In this document: positions 52,624 to 61,697 of the stretch, in pieces
Layout of the letters: each line of letters opens with the position of its first letter
Numbering within the stretch: position 1 is the stretch's first letter
NCBI RefSeq assembly: GCF_050033475.1
Contig: NZ_CP188319.1
Span: 62,001-126,000, forward strand
Length of the DNA: 64,000 nucleotides
Direction of reading: 5' to 3'
Source of the DNA: Cetobacterium sp050033475
Lineage (GTDB): Bacteria > Fusobacteriota > Fusobacteriia > Fusobacteriales > Fusobacteriaceae
Notes under the pieces: model-generated
What the model was told of the DNA's origin: nothing
Databases searched by the model: none
What the model saw: only the letters and a program-made list of their open reading frames with translations
Position numbers and translations under genes: made by a program

Positions 52624-53415
52624 ATGAAAAAAATGTTTAAGGCATTCACCATACTACTTATTGTTTTAATGACTGGTGGTTGTTCCTATGTTAGAAAGGC
52701 AACCGAAAGCACTAAACCAGTTAAATATAACGATATCAGAGCAACTTTTGTAACTACACAAGGAGATATTAACTTTTACTTATATCCTGAAGCAGCACCA
52801 ATTACTGTTGCCAACTTCATAAACCTTGCTAAGAGAGGTTTCTATAATGAAACTAAAATTCATAGAGCTGTAGAAAACTTTATTGTTCAAGGTGGAGACC
52901 CTACAGGTACAGGTACAGGTGGTCCTGGATATACAATTCCAGATGAAATTGTTCCTTGGTTAGATTTCTATCAACCAGGTATGTTAGCTATGGCTAATGC
53001 AGGTCCTAATACTGGTGGATCTCAATTCTTCATGACTTTGTATCCTGCTGACTGGTTAAATGGAAAACATACTATCTTTGGTGAATATGTTGATGAAAGT
53101 GACTTCAATAAAATTAAAAAATTAGAAGTTGGAGATGTTATTAAAGAAATTAAATTTACAGGAAATGTAGATTTATTCCTATCTCTTCACAAAAATCAAA
53201 TTGAACAATGGAATACAATTTTAGATAAGAATTTTCCTAATCTAAAAAAATATCCAATCAAAGATCCTTCAGCTTTTGGTTCTGAAGTAGATGCTTATAA
53301 TGCTGAATTAAAAAGAATCTATACAGCACAAAAACCTCAAGATGAAAATGTAAAAGAATCTTTCATTCCTAGAATGATAAGATCAGTTGCAAATGATTTA
53401 AAATCTAAAGACTAA
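52624..53415 (+). CDS. Cyclophilin-type peptidyl-prolyl isomerase lipoprotein
   Basis: A 263-aa lipoprotein: signal MKKMFKAFTILLIVLMTGGC (lipobox TGGC), then a cyclophilin domain FVTTQGDINFYLYPEAAPIT, RGFYNETKIHRAVENFIVQG, GDPTGTGTGGPGYTIPDE, MLAMANAGPNTGGSQFFMTL. The usual FHRV Arg motif reads IHRA with Arg kept. About 60 residues follow the domain (KKYPIKDPSAFGSEVDAYNA...). Periplasmic folding role likely. Paralogue of the 41678 protein. Start at 52624 follows GGGAGG by 11 nt; TTG at 52615 is the alternative. Confidence 0.9.
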   Translation: MKKMFKAFTILLIVLMTGGCSYVRKATESTKPVKYNDIRATFVTTQGDINFYLYPEAAPITVANFINLAKRGFYNETKIHRAVENFIVQGGDPTGTGTGGPGYTIPDEIVPWLDFYQPGMLAMANAGPNTGGSQFFMTLYPADWLNGKHTIFGEYVDESDFNKIKKLEVGDVIKEIKFTGNVDLFLSLHKNQIEQWNTILDKNFPNLKKYPIKDPSAFGSEVDAYNAELKRIYTAQKPQDENVKESFIPRMIRSVANDLKSKD

Positions 53416-53420
53416 AATTA

Positions 53421-53452
53421 AAAGAAGAACTTAATGTAGTTCTTCTTTTTTT
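53421..53452 (+). terminator. Terminator after the cyclophilin lipoprotein gene
   Basis: 11-bp stem AAAGAAGAACT / AGTTCTTCTTT with a 6-nt loop and a T-run, on the plus strand. Confidence 0.88.
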
Positions 53453-53488
53453 AATAAAAAAATCTCTATGAACTTGTCATAGAGATTT
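53452..53488 (-). terminator. Terminator after the U32 gene
   Basis: 12-bp stem AAATCTCTATGA / TCATAGAGATTT with an ACTTG loop, T-run on the minus strand. Back to back with the plus-strand terminator. Confidence 0.88.
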
Positions 53489-53499
53489 TAATTATTATT

Positions 53500-54729
53500 T
53501 TATTTATCTTCTAATCTTCTTCTAATCATATCCATAGGTTCGAAATTACCTTCTAATTCCATTTTTACAAATGAATTTGGATTAGCAAATTCTGTTTCCT
53601 CTTCATGATTTCCCTTTGTTATTAAAGTCATTTTTGGTAGAATAATTTCTCTTGGTTCACCAACTGGAGTTATAACTTCTAATTTTTCTCCAGAAACAAC
53701 TCTATTTCTAATAGCAACTAAATATAGATTTTCACCTAATTTTTCTTCAATTTTTGCAACTAATTGATGTGTTTGACTATAAGAATTTCTGTCATTATAA
53801 TTGTTTGCATCTGCTCCTGGTTGTCCATGATAGAATCCCTCTGTAAATGATCTATTTGAAGTAGATTTTATTTCTTCTAACCATTTTGGATTAAATTCAT
53901 AATTTCCTGAATAGTATTTATCAATTGCTTCTCTATACATTTTTACTGCATTAGAAACATAATAAATTCCTTTCATTCTTCCTTCAATCTTTAAAGAATC
54001 TACACCTAAATCTAAAATTTTGTCTATTATTTCTATAGTACATAAATCCTTAGAGTTAAATATGTAAGTTCCTCTCTCATCTTCATATACAGGCATATAT
54101 TCTCCTGGTCTTGTTTCCTCAACAACAGAATATTTCCATCTACAAGATTGAGCACAATCTCCTCTATTAGCATCTCTACCTGTCATGTAGTTACTTAATA
54201 AACATCTTCCAGATATAGACATACACATAGCTCCATGAATGAATACTTCTAACTCAATATCAGGAACTTTTGCTCTTATTTCAGCAATATTATCTAATGA
54301 AATTTCTCTTGCTAAAACAACTCTTCTTGCTCCTAAATCTTTCCACATTTTTACTGAACGCCAGTTTGTATTACTTGCCTGTGTACTTACACTGATTGAT
54401 AGGTTTGTGTTTTCTTTTACAACTTGGAATACTCCTAAGTCTGCAACAATTACTCCACTAACACCTATCTTCTCTAAGTATTTAACATATTCAGGTAATA
54501 ATTCTAACTCATTATTGTGAGGAATTATATTTAATGTAACATATACTTTTTTATTCATTGAATTGGCATATTCTACTGCCTCTTCTAATTCTTCATCGCT
54601 AAAGTTGTGGCTTCCTGCTCTTAAGTTAAACATTTTTCCACCTAAAAATACTGCATCGGCTCCATAATGAAATGCCATTTTTAATTTCTCCATATTTCCT
54701 GCTGGAGCTAATAATTCTGCTTTTTTCAC
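53500..54729 (-). CDS. U32-family peptidase-like protein (TrhP/RlhA type)
   Basis: A 409-aa protein with the U32 signature ELLAPAGNMEKLKMAFHYGA, and the Fe-S-type cysteines in HGAMCMSISGRCLLSNYMTG, then RGDCAQSCRWKY; later KDLCTIEII, DSLKIEGRMK and SFTEGFYHGQPG. E. coli relatives TrhP (YegQ) and RlhA install hydroxyl groups on tRNA U34 or 23S rRNA rather than acting as proteases; that role is more likely. GTG start after AAGGAG. Monocistronic with its own terminator. Confidence 0.9.
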   Translation of the reverse strand: MKKAELLAPAGNMEKLKMAFHYGADAVFLGGKMFNLRAGSHNFSDEELEEAVEYANSMNKKVYVTLNIIPHNNELELLPEYVKYLEKIGVSGVIVADLGVFQVVKENTNLSISVSTQASNTNWRSVKMWKDLGARRVVLAREISLDNIAEIRAKVPDIELEVFIHGAMCMSISGRCLLSNYMTGRDANRGDCAQSCRWKYSVVEETRPGEYMPVYEDERGTYIFNSKDLCTIEIIDKILDLGVDSLKIEGRMKGIYYVSNAVKMYREAIDKYYSGNYEFNPKWLEEIKSTSNRSFTEGFYHGQPGADANNYNDRNSYSQTHQLVAKIEEKLGENLYLVAIRNRVVSGEKLEVITPVGEPREIILPKMTLITKGNHEEETEFANPNSFVKMELEGNFEPMDMIRRRLEDK

Positions 54730-54747
54730 CTAATTTCTCCTTCCTCT

Positions 54748-56088
54748 TTATTCAACCTTTGTTGTATAATCCGCAAACTTCGTTATCTCATGGAAGAATC
54801 TCAGACTAACATTTCCAACTGGTCCATTTCTTTGTTTTCCTATTATTACCTCTGTGATTCCTTTACTTTCACTTTCGTCATTGTAATAGTCATCTCTATA
54901 TAAAAATACTACCATATCCGCATCTTGTTCTATGGCTCCTGATTCTCTCAAATCGGAAAGCATTGGTCTTCTATCGGCTCTTTGTTCTGGAGCACGTGAT
55001 AATTGAGATAATGCTATTATTGGTACATCTAATTCCCTTGCAATTCCTTTTAGGGATCTAGATATATCAGATATTTCCTGTTGTCTATTATCTGATCTAC
55101 TACTGCTTCCCTTTATTAATTGTAAATAATCTATTATAATCATATCTAACTTACCAGCAGCTTTTAATCTTCTGGCTATAGATCTTATCTCTAGAACATT
55201 TACATTGGGAACATCCGCTATATTTATTTCTGAATTTGCTAATTTTCCACTAGATATCCCTAATTTTCCCCAATCATCATTGGATAAAAAACCATTTCTT
55301 ATTTTTTGTAATCCTATTCCTGCCTCAATAGCTAAAAGTCTTTGTAATAGTTGAGTACTAGACATTTCTAAACTAAAGATTAAAATAGCTTTTTGACTTT
55401 TCATTCCTGCATTAAGAGCCAAATTTAAAGCAAAGGCTGTTTTTCCCATTGAAGGTCTTGCTGCTAGAATTACTAAATCTGATGGATGGAATCCACTAGT
55501 CATCTCATCAAAACTTTTAAATCCTGATGAAATTCCTGTTGTAGCACCTTGATTTTGAAATAAGTCTTCTAATCTTTCAAATTCTCCACTGATGGCTTCC
55601 TTTAAAGAAACAACATCTTTACTTTCTTTTCCCTCAGCAACTTTAAAAATTAATCCTTCTGCCTTATCTAAAATAGTATCTACATCTTCATAACCATCTC
55701 TACTCATTTCAACTATTTTAGTTCCTATATCTCCCAATGTTCTAAGAGTAGCCTTTTCTTTAACTATTCTTGCATAGGTTAATATATTAGCTGCTGTAGG
55801 AACCTCTTCAATTATTTCATAAAGAATACTTTCTCCACCAACTTCATCAAATTTATTTTTTCTCTTTAGTCTATCCATTATAATAATTGGATCTATTTCA
55901 TGACCACTACTATAAACTTCAAGCATGGTGTCAAATATTATTTTATGTTGTATTTTATAAAAATCATTTGAAGAAAGGACCTCCACAACTTCACCAAAAA
56001 CATCTGGTTTAAGAAATATTCCACCTAAAACAGATCTTTCAGCTTCAATGCTACTAGGAACCTTTCTCAGAGTTTGAATGTCTTCCAT
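54748..56088 (-). CDS. dnaB: Replicative DNA helicase
   Basis: A 446-aa DnaB: N-terminal domain (VPSSIEAERSVLGGIFLKPD), linker helix, and RecA-like C-terminal domain with LAARPSMGKTAFALNLALNA (Walker A), FSLEMSSTQLLQRLLA, IIIDYLQLI (Walker B), LSQLSRAPEQRADRRPMLSD, LRESGAIEQDADMVVFLYRD. It unwinds DNA at the fork. Follows rplI with 8 nt between; GATAGGAGAG site. Confidence 0.96.
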   Translation of the reverse strand: MEDIQTLRKVPSSIEAERSVLGGIFLKPDVFGEVVEVLSSNDFYKIQHKIIFDTMLEVYSSGHEIDPIIIMDRLKRKNKFDEVGGESILYEIIEEVPTAANILTYARIVKEKATLRTLGDIGTKIVEMSRDGYEDVDTILDKAEGLIFKVAEGKESKDVVSLKEAISGEFERLEDLFQNQGATTGISSGFKSFDEMTSGFHPSDLVILAARPSMGKTAFALNLALNAGMKSQKAILIFSLEMSSTQLLQRLLAIEAGIGLQKIRNGFLSNDDWGKLGISSGKLANSEINIADVPNVNVLEIRSIARRLKAAGKLDMIIIDYLQLIKGSSSRSDNRQQEISDISRSLKGIARELDVPIIALSQLSRAPEQRADRRPMLSDLRESGAIEQDADMVVFLYRDDYYNDESESKGITEVIIGKQRNGPVGNVSLRFFHEITKFADYTTKVE

Positions 56089-56096
56089 TTTCTCTC

Positions 56097-56543
56097 CTAT
56101 CCTTTTACTATTACAGTTACTTCTGCTTTAACTTCAGTATGAAGTTTAACTGTTGCCTTGTGCTCTCCTAAAGCTTTTATATTACATTCTATTTTTTTTC
56201 TATCGATTACTTTTCCAAAAGTTTTTTCAATTTCTGCTGAAAGTTCTTTGTTAGTAATTGCTCCAAATAACTTTCCATTGTCTCCTGTTTTAGCAGTAAC
56301 AACAACTGGCTTACTTTCTAATTCTTTCTTTAAAACTAATGATTTTTCTTTTTCTTCTTCTGCTTTTTTAGCTTCTTTTTTCTTTTTGTTTTCAATTTTC
56401 TTTAATTCTTCTGCTGTTGCTATAATACCTTTATTATTTTTTATTAAAAAGTTATGGGCATAACCATCTGATACAGTTATTATTTCCCCTTTTCTTCCTT
56501 GTCCTGCAACATCCGCTGTTAAAATTACTTGTATTTTCGCCAT
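56097..56543 (-). CDS. rplI: 50S ribosomal protein bL9
   Basis: A 148-aa bL9: MAKIQVILTADVAGQGRKGE with VSDGYAHNFLIKNNKGIIAT, a long Lys/Glu-rich connecting helix and a C-terminal domain GDNGKLFGAITNKELSAEIE. Ribosomal, binds 23S rRNA near the L1 stalk. Second in the yybS-rplI-dnaB series. Confidence 0.97.
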   Translation of the reverse strand: MAKIQVILTADVAGQGRKGEIITVSDGYAHNFLIKNNKGIIATAEELKKIENKKKKEAKKAEEEKEKSLVLKKELESKPVVVTAKTGDNGKLFGAITNKELSAEIEKTFGKVIDRKKIECNIKALGEHKATVKLHTEVKAEVTVIVKG

Positions 56544-56555
56544 TCAAAATACCCC

Positions 56556-57356
56556 CTATTTTCTGATAATTCTTATTCTTATATTGAAACTTTTTATAGC
56601 ACCCAATATAAATGTCAGTGATGGAAATGTTCCACCTATAATTACAGAAACGATTTTATTTATTCCTGTAAGATTTATTCTTTGATTTAACATCGAATAA
56701 ATTACTTTTATTCCAAAAATAATATATATCAATTTTCCTATCTCTAATATATTTGTTCCATAAAATATATCACTTTTAATATATTTTTCAACAAAGAAAC
56801 CGATCATATATAATATTGTCCATTTATAAGAAATTTCCCAATTTTTATAATTATTTCTTTCTAAAATATAATAAGTAAAATATGTAGCTATTCCTGAATA
56901 AATAAATAAAGTAAATATATAATAATCTTTTAAAATATTAAAAGCTCTTTGAATTTCTGTTGGCGACATTCCAAACTTAGTTTCATATACAGCTTTTAAC
57001 ATTTTCATTGTTGAATATATATCATCTTTTATGAAATATGAATATAATCCCATTATAGCTGTTGTAATTATGGACGTAATGAATATTCTATCAAATATCC
57101 CAATATTATTTTTAAAATTTTTAAAATAATAATAAAGTCCTTCGATTACTAAGAAAAAAGTTACATAAAGAAGTAAAAACATTAAATCTAAATATGCTAA
57201 TATTCCCATAGCAATTACATTTACTATCAATCTTTCTTTTATTCCTAATGTACTCATTTTTTTTATTTTATAAACTGGTAAAATAAAACTTACTAATGGC
57301 ATTGATATACATAATAAAAATAAAAAAACTATAACTATTGAACTTAATAAAAACAT
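56556..57356 (-). CDS. YybS-like (DUF2232) polytopic membrane protein
   Basis: A 266-aa protein with about seven or eight membrane helices. Sequence similarity to YybS is weak by eye; the call rests on topology and on position directly before rplI and dnaB, where Firmicutes carry yybS-yybT-rplI-dnaC. A small motif FVEKYIKSDIFYGTNI separates helices. No activity is known for the family. AGGAGG site. Confidence 0.65.
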   Translation of the reverse strand: MFLLSSIVIVFLFLLCISMPLVSFILPVYKIKKMSTLGIKERLIVNVIAMGILAYLDLMFLLLYVTFFLVIEGLYYYFKNFKNNIGIFDRIFITSIITTAIMGLYSYFIKDDIYSTMKMLKAVYETKFGMSPTEIQRAFNILKDYYIFTLFIYSGIATYFTYYILERNNYKNWEISYKWTILYMIGFFVEKYIKSDIFYGTNILEIGKLIYIIFGIKVIYSMLNQRINLTGINKIVSVIIGGTFPSLTFILGAIKSFNIRIRIIRK

Positions 57357-57418
57357 TCTTCCTCCTATGAAAAAAATTCATAGGTTAATTATATCATATT
57401 AGCTAAATTTTGTTAACT

Positions 57419-58864
57419 TTATATAATTTCTCCGCCAAAAAAATCTATTATTTTACTAGCCATATCCTTATCTGAAGCTACTTTTTCTCTTCTTTTACCT
57501 TCAATCTCATAAGTTATATTTATTTTACTTAAAGTTAACTCTCTAACTGTCTCTACAAATATTTTATGGTAGGCATCTTCCTCCATTTTTTCCTTAGCAA
57601 AAACATTATCTTCAGGAAATACAACAGTTAAAATTCCTTTTTCTAATCTCTTAGGTTTTGCTAATATTAAGAAGGCTCCTAAGGTTACTTTTCTATTTTT
57701 TGCTTCCTTTAATATCGCTTCCCACATATTTTTAACATCATCAAAACTTACACTTTCATCGATCTCTTCAATTTCTTTAGAAGATTCCTTTGAGATTTTT
57801 TCAATTTTTGATGTTTGAATTACCTTTTCAACTATTATTTCTTTTGAAGGATTCTTTAATAAATTATTTATTATTACATATCCTACTAATCTTTTATCCT
57901 CTTCAAATTTAAATTTATTTAAAGATTCAAAAATAACATCAATTATTTTTAAACCTAAATCCAATTCAATTTCATTTTTTAAAATCATATCCTTAGATTT
58001 TTTTGCCATATCCTTAAAGAAATTTTCCATATTAAAACCATTTTTAGAAAGCTCTTCAATATTTTTTATAGCTTCATTTTTATCTAAAGATTTTATAGTT
58101 TCTATAAAATCTAAAATTTTTCCCTGAGGTGTAACACCCAATATTTTTTCTGTTTTTTCTAAAGTAATACTTTCTCCAAAACAAGTTACAATCAATCTTT
58201 CTAGTATAGATATTCCATCTCTCATACTTCCACCAGAAGCTTCATAAATTAATTCTATACTTGAAGTATCTATCTCTATATTTTCTTGATTACATATATA
58301 CTCTATTTTTTTCTTCATTTCTTCTAAAGATAAAGTTGTAAAATCATATCTTTGACATCTTGAAATAATTGTCGGTAATATTTTATCTGGTTCAGTTGTC
58401 GCTAAAATAAATAATGCATGCTCTGGTGGCTCTTCTAGAGTCTTTAATAAAGCATTAAAGGCCTCTTTGGTGAGCATATGAACCTCATCTATAATATAGA
58501 TCTTTTTTCTCCCCTTAGAAGGCCTATAATTTATTTTTTCCTTAAGTTGTCTTATTTCATCTATTCCTCTGTTCGATGCTGCATCAATTTCTATTAAATC
58601 CATAAAATTTCCAGAATTTATATCTAAACAATTTTCACATTTATTACAAGGATTTGATGTCATTCCATTTTCTAAACAATTAACTCCCTTTGCAATTAAT
58701 CTTGCAACAGTTGTTTTTCCTACTCCTCTAGGACCTGTAAATAAATAAGCATGAGCTAATTTATTATTATCTAGAGAGTTTTTTATAGTTTTTACAATTT
58801 CACTTTCTCCAGCTACTTCTGTAAAATCTGTTGGTCTGTATTTTCTATAAAGTGTTATATGCAT
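57419..58864 (-). CDS. dnaX: DNA polymerase III subunit gamma/tau
   Basis: A 481-aa clamp-loader subunit: LYRKYRPTDFTEVAGESEIV, AYLFTGPRGVGKTTVARLIA (Walker A), zinc cysteines in NPCNKCENCLDI, IEIDAASNRGIDEIRQL, KIYIIDEVHMLTKEAFNALL (Walker B), IISRCQRYDF (arginine finger), ASGGSMRDGISILERL. C-terminal domain shorter than in E. coli tau. A long inverted repeat (58879-58909) lies just before its AGGAGG. Confidence 0.95.
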   Translation of the reverse strand: MHITLYRKYRPTDFTEVAGESEIVKTIKNSLDNNKLAHAYLFTGPRGVGKTTVARLIAKGVNCLENGMTSNPCNKCENCLDINSGNFMDLIEIDAASNRGIDEIRQLKEKINYRPSKGRKKIYIIDEVHMLTKEAFNALLKTLEEPPEHALFILATTEPDKILPTIISRCQRYDFTTLSLEEMKKKIEYICNQENIEIDTSSIELIYEASGGSMRDGISILERLIVTCFGESITLEKTEKILGVTPQGKILDFIETIKSLDKNEAIKNIEELSKNGFNMENFFKDMAKKSKDMILKNEIELDLGLKIIDVIFESLNKFKFEEDKRLVGYVIINNLLKNPSKEIIVEKVIQTSKIEKISKESSKEIEEIDESVSFDDVKNMWEAILKEAKNRKVTLGAFLILAKPKRLEKGILTVVFPEDNVFAKEKMEEDAYHKIFVETVRELTLSKINITYEIEGKRREKVASDKDMASKIIDFFGGEII

Positions 58865-58878
58865 TTTATTCCTCCTAA

Positions 58879-58909
58879 GGTTTAGAATAGATTAAATCTA
58901 TTCTAAACC
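58879..58909 (-). repeat. 15-bp perfect inverted repeat between the NtrC-type gene and dnaX
   Basis: GGTTTAGAATAGATT / AATCTATTCTAAACC with a single central base. It includes the last three codons and the stop of the regulator gene and ends 2 nt before the dnaX AGGAGG. No T-run follows on either strand, so it is not a standard terminator. Confidence 0.8.
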
Positions 58910-60301
58910 GTAGTTATTCATTTTTGTTCTTAAAGTATTTCTTGTTATTCCTAATAGTTCAGCAGTTTCTACTTTTTTTCCACTTGTCATTTCAAGCACC
59001 TGACGTATTAGTTCCTTTTCTACTTTAGATATAATATTTCCGTAATAATCTCTTTGATTTTTGCCTTTTAAGTTAGCTATTTCCCCTTCTATCCAATCAC
59101 CTAATATCCAGTTTTGAATATCTCCTCTTCTTTTAGAAAGTTTATTACCAACTACTGTACTTGGTAAATCTTCTATTAATATAGATCCACCACGACATAA
59201 AGCTACTGCTGATTTAATAGCATTTTTTAACTCATTTACATTCCCTGGCCAATCATATCTCATTATTTTTTTCATTGCAGGTTTACTTACACCCTTAATA
59301 GATTTATGTAATTCTTCATTACAACCAATCAAATAATGATCTATTATAAATGGAATATCATCTTTTCTTTCTCTTAATGGTGGAATTGATATTTCTAATA
59401 TTTTCAATTTATGATATAACTCATCAATAAATTGCCCCTTAGAAATTAACTCATCTAAATTTTCACTAGTTGTTGCCACAATTCTTATATCTATACTTAC
59501 AGGTTCTGTTCCACCCATTCTGTAGAATTCTCCTTCTTGTAATAGATATAAAATTTTAGACTGCATATCTAAACTTAAAGCCTCTATATTTCCTAGATGT
59601 AAGGTTCCACCGTTTGCTTTTTCTAAGTCACCAATTTGTAAAAATGCAGCACCTTCAAATGCACCCTTTTCGTATCCAAAAAGTTTTCTTTCTAATAGTT
59701 CATTTTGAAATGAAATACAATTTATGCTTAAAAAAGGTTTATTACTCCAATCACTGAATTGATGTATTGCTGTAGCAACACTTTTTTTCCCTGTTCCTTT
59801 TTCTCCTACAACTAAAACTGGAACTCTACTATTGGCTACTTTTCCTATCATCTTATAAACTTCAACTATTTCCTTAGTCTGTCCTATAAGTTTATCTCCA
59901 GTATTTTTATTTTTATCTACTCTTTCAGCCATTAGTCTAAAATCTTTTACTGATTTTTCTACAATTTTTATAATTTCCTTAGTATCTATAGGCTTTAGTA
60001 AATAATCATATGCTCCAGCCTTAACTGTTCCTGCAACAACTTTTAAATTTGAGCTTTCTCCTAAAATTATTATTACAGCTTTTTTTTGAAATTCAACAAC
60101 CTTTTTTACTAAGTTTATTAATGCATCCTGCTGTAAGTTCGCTTCCTCTATTATAACAGCTTCATATTTTCTTTCCTTTAGAAGCTCTAAAAAACTCGCT
60201 ACATTTTCTGCAAATCTTAACTCATTTTCAAAATTGCTTTCTAATTCTTCCTTTAAACTATTATCTAATCTGAATCCTAAAAGGGTCAATTTTGTCACCA
60301 T
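58898..60301 (-). CDS. Degenerate NtrC-family (sigma-54 activator-like) regulator
   Basis: A 467-aa protein with receiver, AAA+ and Fis-type HTH domains. The receiver lacks the acidic pair after strand 1, and the phospho-Asp position reads VIIEEAN (Glu52), while LLKPID Lys103 remains. In the AAA+ domain Walker A is GEKGTGKK (166-173); GAFTGA is GAFEGA (213-218); Walker B GGTLFLDEI is GGTLHLGNI, so both acids are lost (Gly237, Asn238); the arginine-finger segment reads FIDELYHKL. The HTH VETAELLGITRNTLRTKMNN is intact. It probably binds DNA but cannot drive sigma-54 by ATP hydrolysis. Start codon ATG 60301 is close to AAGG and uncertain. Confidence 0.85.
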   Translation of the reverse strand: MVTKLTLLGFRLDNSLKEELESNFENELRFAENVASFLELLKERKYEAVIIEEANLQQDALINLVKKVVEFQKKAVIIILGESSNLKVVAGTVKAGAYDYLLKPIDTKEIIKIVEKSVKDFRLMAERVDKNKNTGDKLIGQTKEIVEVYKMIGKVANSRVPVLVVGEKGTGKKSVATAIHQFSDWSNKPFLSINCISFQNELLERKLFGYEKGAFEGAAFLQIGDLEKANGGTLHLGNIEALSLDMQSKILYLLQEGEFYRMGGTEPVSIDIRIVATTSENLDELISKGQFIDELYHKLKILEISIPPLRERKDDIPFIIDHYLIGCNEELHKSIKGVSKPAMKKIMRYDWPGNVNELKNAIKSAVALCRGGSILIEDLPSTVVGNKLSKRRGDIQNWILGDWIEGEIANLKGKNQRDYYGNIISKVEKELIRQVLEMTSGKKVETAELLGITRNTLRTKMNNYGLE

Positions 60302-60316
60302 CCTTGTTTCTGCTTA

Positions 60317-61237
60317 CTAATTTTTCCCTACCAACTTGAAGTTATATTCTAATATAACATCACCTTTAATATTTAATCCATTTTTACTTAAATAAATCTT
60401 CCAAGTTCTTGCTATCTCTTCTATTGCGAAATTTATCTCAGGAACTCCACTTCCTTTTTCTAAAGTTAGAGCATCTACATTCCCTTTTGGATCTATTGTT
60501 AATCTTAATTTAACAACTCCTTGCATACCTCTTTTTTGAGCAGATTCTGGATATGTTGGCTCCTTATTTTCAGGATCCCATTTTGCTATTATATCTCCGT
60601 CTTCTACTCCTAGTTTATATCCACTTGGTAAACCATCATTCATTCCTGTTACATCATAAACCTTTCCAAAATCAACTGGAACTTTATCCTCTTTTACATT
60701 TTCTAAGGTTTCTGTTGAATCTTTTATTTCAAACTTTCTATCTTCTGTAACTGGAAGAGAAGTGTCTATTGCAGGGTCAATTGGTGCTTCTAAATTTCTT
60801 TCCCTTGGTAATCTCTCCTCTATTTTTTTTCCTAAAATATCACTTTCTACATTCTTTCTTACAATATTAGGACTTGAAGTTGTAATATCCTTTGAAAGAA
60901 TATTAATTTTTGATGAGGATATTGATTGTTCTAATTTATCTAAAGATAATATTTTCTTTTCAACTTTTTTATCTTTATTTTCAGTTTTTTTATTTGGCTC
61001 TATTTTTTTCTCCTGAGGTTTTTCCTTAGGAGGATTACTTTTACTCAAAGTATGTGTTGATTCTTTAAATTCTTTCTTTGTTAATTTTTTTTGATTTCCA
61101 CTCAGGGCAACTAAACCAACTTTTAATTTTTTATCAATAACTTCTTCTATTTTAAAATTTGGAATACACAATATTATAATTATATTTATTAAGATTGATA
61201 ACCCTAAGGATAGGGTATCTACTTTTCTAATTTTCAT
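60317..61237 (-). CDS. tonB: TonB-family energy transducer
   Basis: A 306-aa protein: one N-terminal span (LSLGLSILINIIIILCI), a long Lys/Pro/Glu-rich periplasmic linker (SNPPKEKPQEKKIEPNKK), and the TonB C-terminal domain (PTYPESAQKRGMQGVVKLRL, TIDPKGNVDALTLEKGSGVP, EIARTWKIYLS). It couples the ExbBD proton channel to the outer membrane. Start at 61237 follows AGGTG; an in-frame ATG at 61270 lies inside exbD. Confidence 0.87.
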   Translation of the reverse strand: MKIRKVDTLSLGLSILINIIIILCIPNFKIEEVIDKKLKVGLVALSGNQKKLTKKEFKESTHTLSKSNPPKEKPQEKKIEPNKKTENKDKKVEKKILSLDKLEQSISSSKINILSKDITTSSPNIVRKNVESDILGKKIEERLPRERNLEAPIDPAIDTSLPVTEDRKFEIKDSTETLENVKEDKVPVDFGKVYDVTGMNDGLPSGYKLGVEDGDIIAKWDPENKEPTYPESAQKRGMQGVVKLRLTIDPKGNVDALTLEKGSGVPEINFAIEEIARTWKIYLSKNGLNIKGDVILEYNFKLVGKN

Positions 61238-61247
61238 TGTTGTACAC

Positions 61248-61685
61248 CTACTTTTCACTGGATGTATCAATATCTAAGTTTTCAGCTCCAGCTTCCTTAG
61301 AAATTGTCATTACATCCACTACAGTTCCGTGATTCAGATTTTTATCTGCACTTATTACAACTGTTTTATTTTTTGATTTTTCTAATTTATCTGCCAATTG
61401 AGCTTTTAAATCTGCTTTAGAAATCTTTTCATTAGTCAATTTTCCCTTTTCTTTATAAGAAATATAATATTCCTTAGACTTAGTAACTATAATTTGTATA
61501 TCTTGAACATCTTTCATCTCTTTTATGGAAGATTGTGGTAAATCTATTTTAATTCCACTTTTTACATCATCAAAACTAGTAGCTACCAAGAAAAATATCA
61601 ATAGTAAGAATACTACGTCTATCATGGGAGTTATTTCTAATATAAGAGGGGATCCACTTCTTCTTTGTATCCTATTTAATTTCAT
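61248..61685 (-). CDS. exbD: ExbD/TolR-family biopolymer transport protein
   Basis: A 145-aa protein with one N-terminal span containing the functional Asp (LEITPMIDVVFLLLIFFLVA) and a periplasmic domain (IKIDLPQSSIKEMKDVQDIQ, KTVVISADKNLNHGTVVDVM). Works with ExbB; GAGGAGGAG ribosome site, 12 nt after exbB. Confidence 0.92.
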   Translation of the reverse strand: MKLNRIQRRSGSPLILEITPMIDVVFLLLIFFLVATSFDDVKSGIKIDLPQSSIKEMKDVQDIQIIVTKSKEYYISYKEKGKLTNEKISKADLKAQLADKLEKSKNKTVVISADKNLNHGTVVDVMTISKEAGAENLDIDTSSEK

Positions 61686-61697
61686 GCCTCTCCTCCT

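Noticed and set aside
60762..61016. Open frame opposite the tonB linker
   Set aside because: Arises from the Lys-rich repeat-like coding of tonB; Phe/Leu/Ser-rich translation without a start signal.
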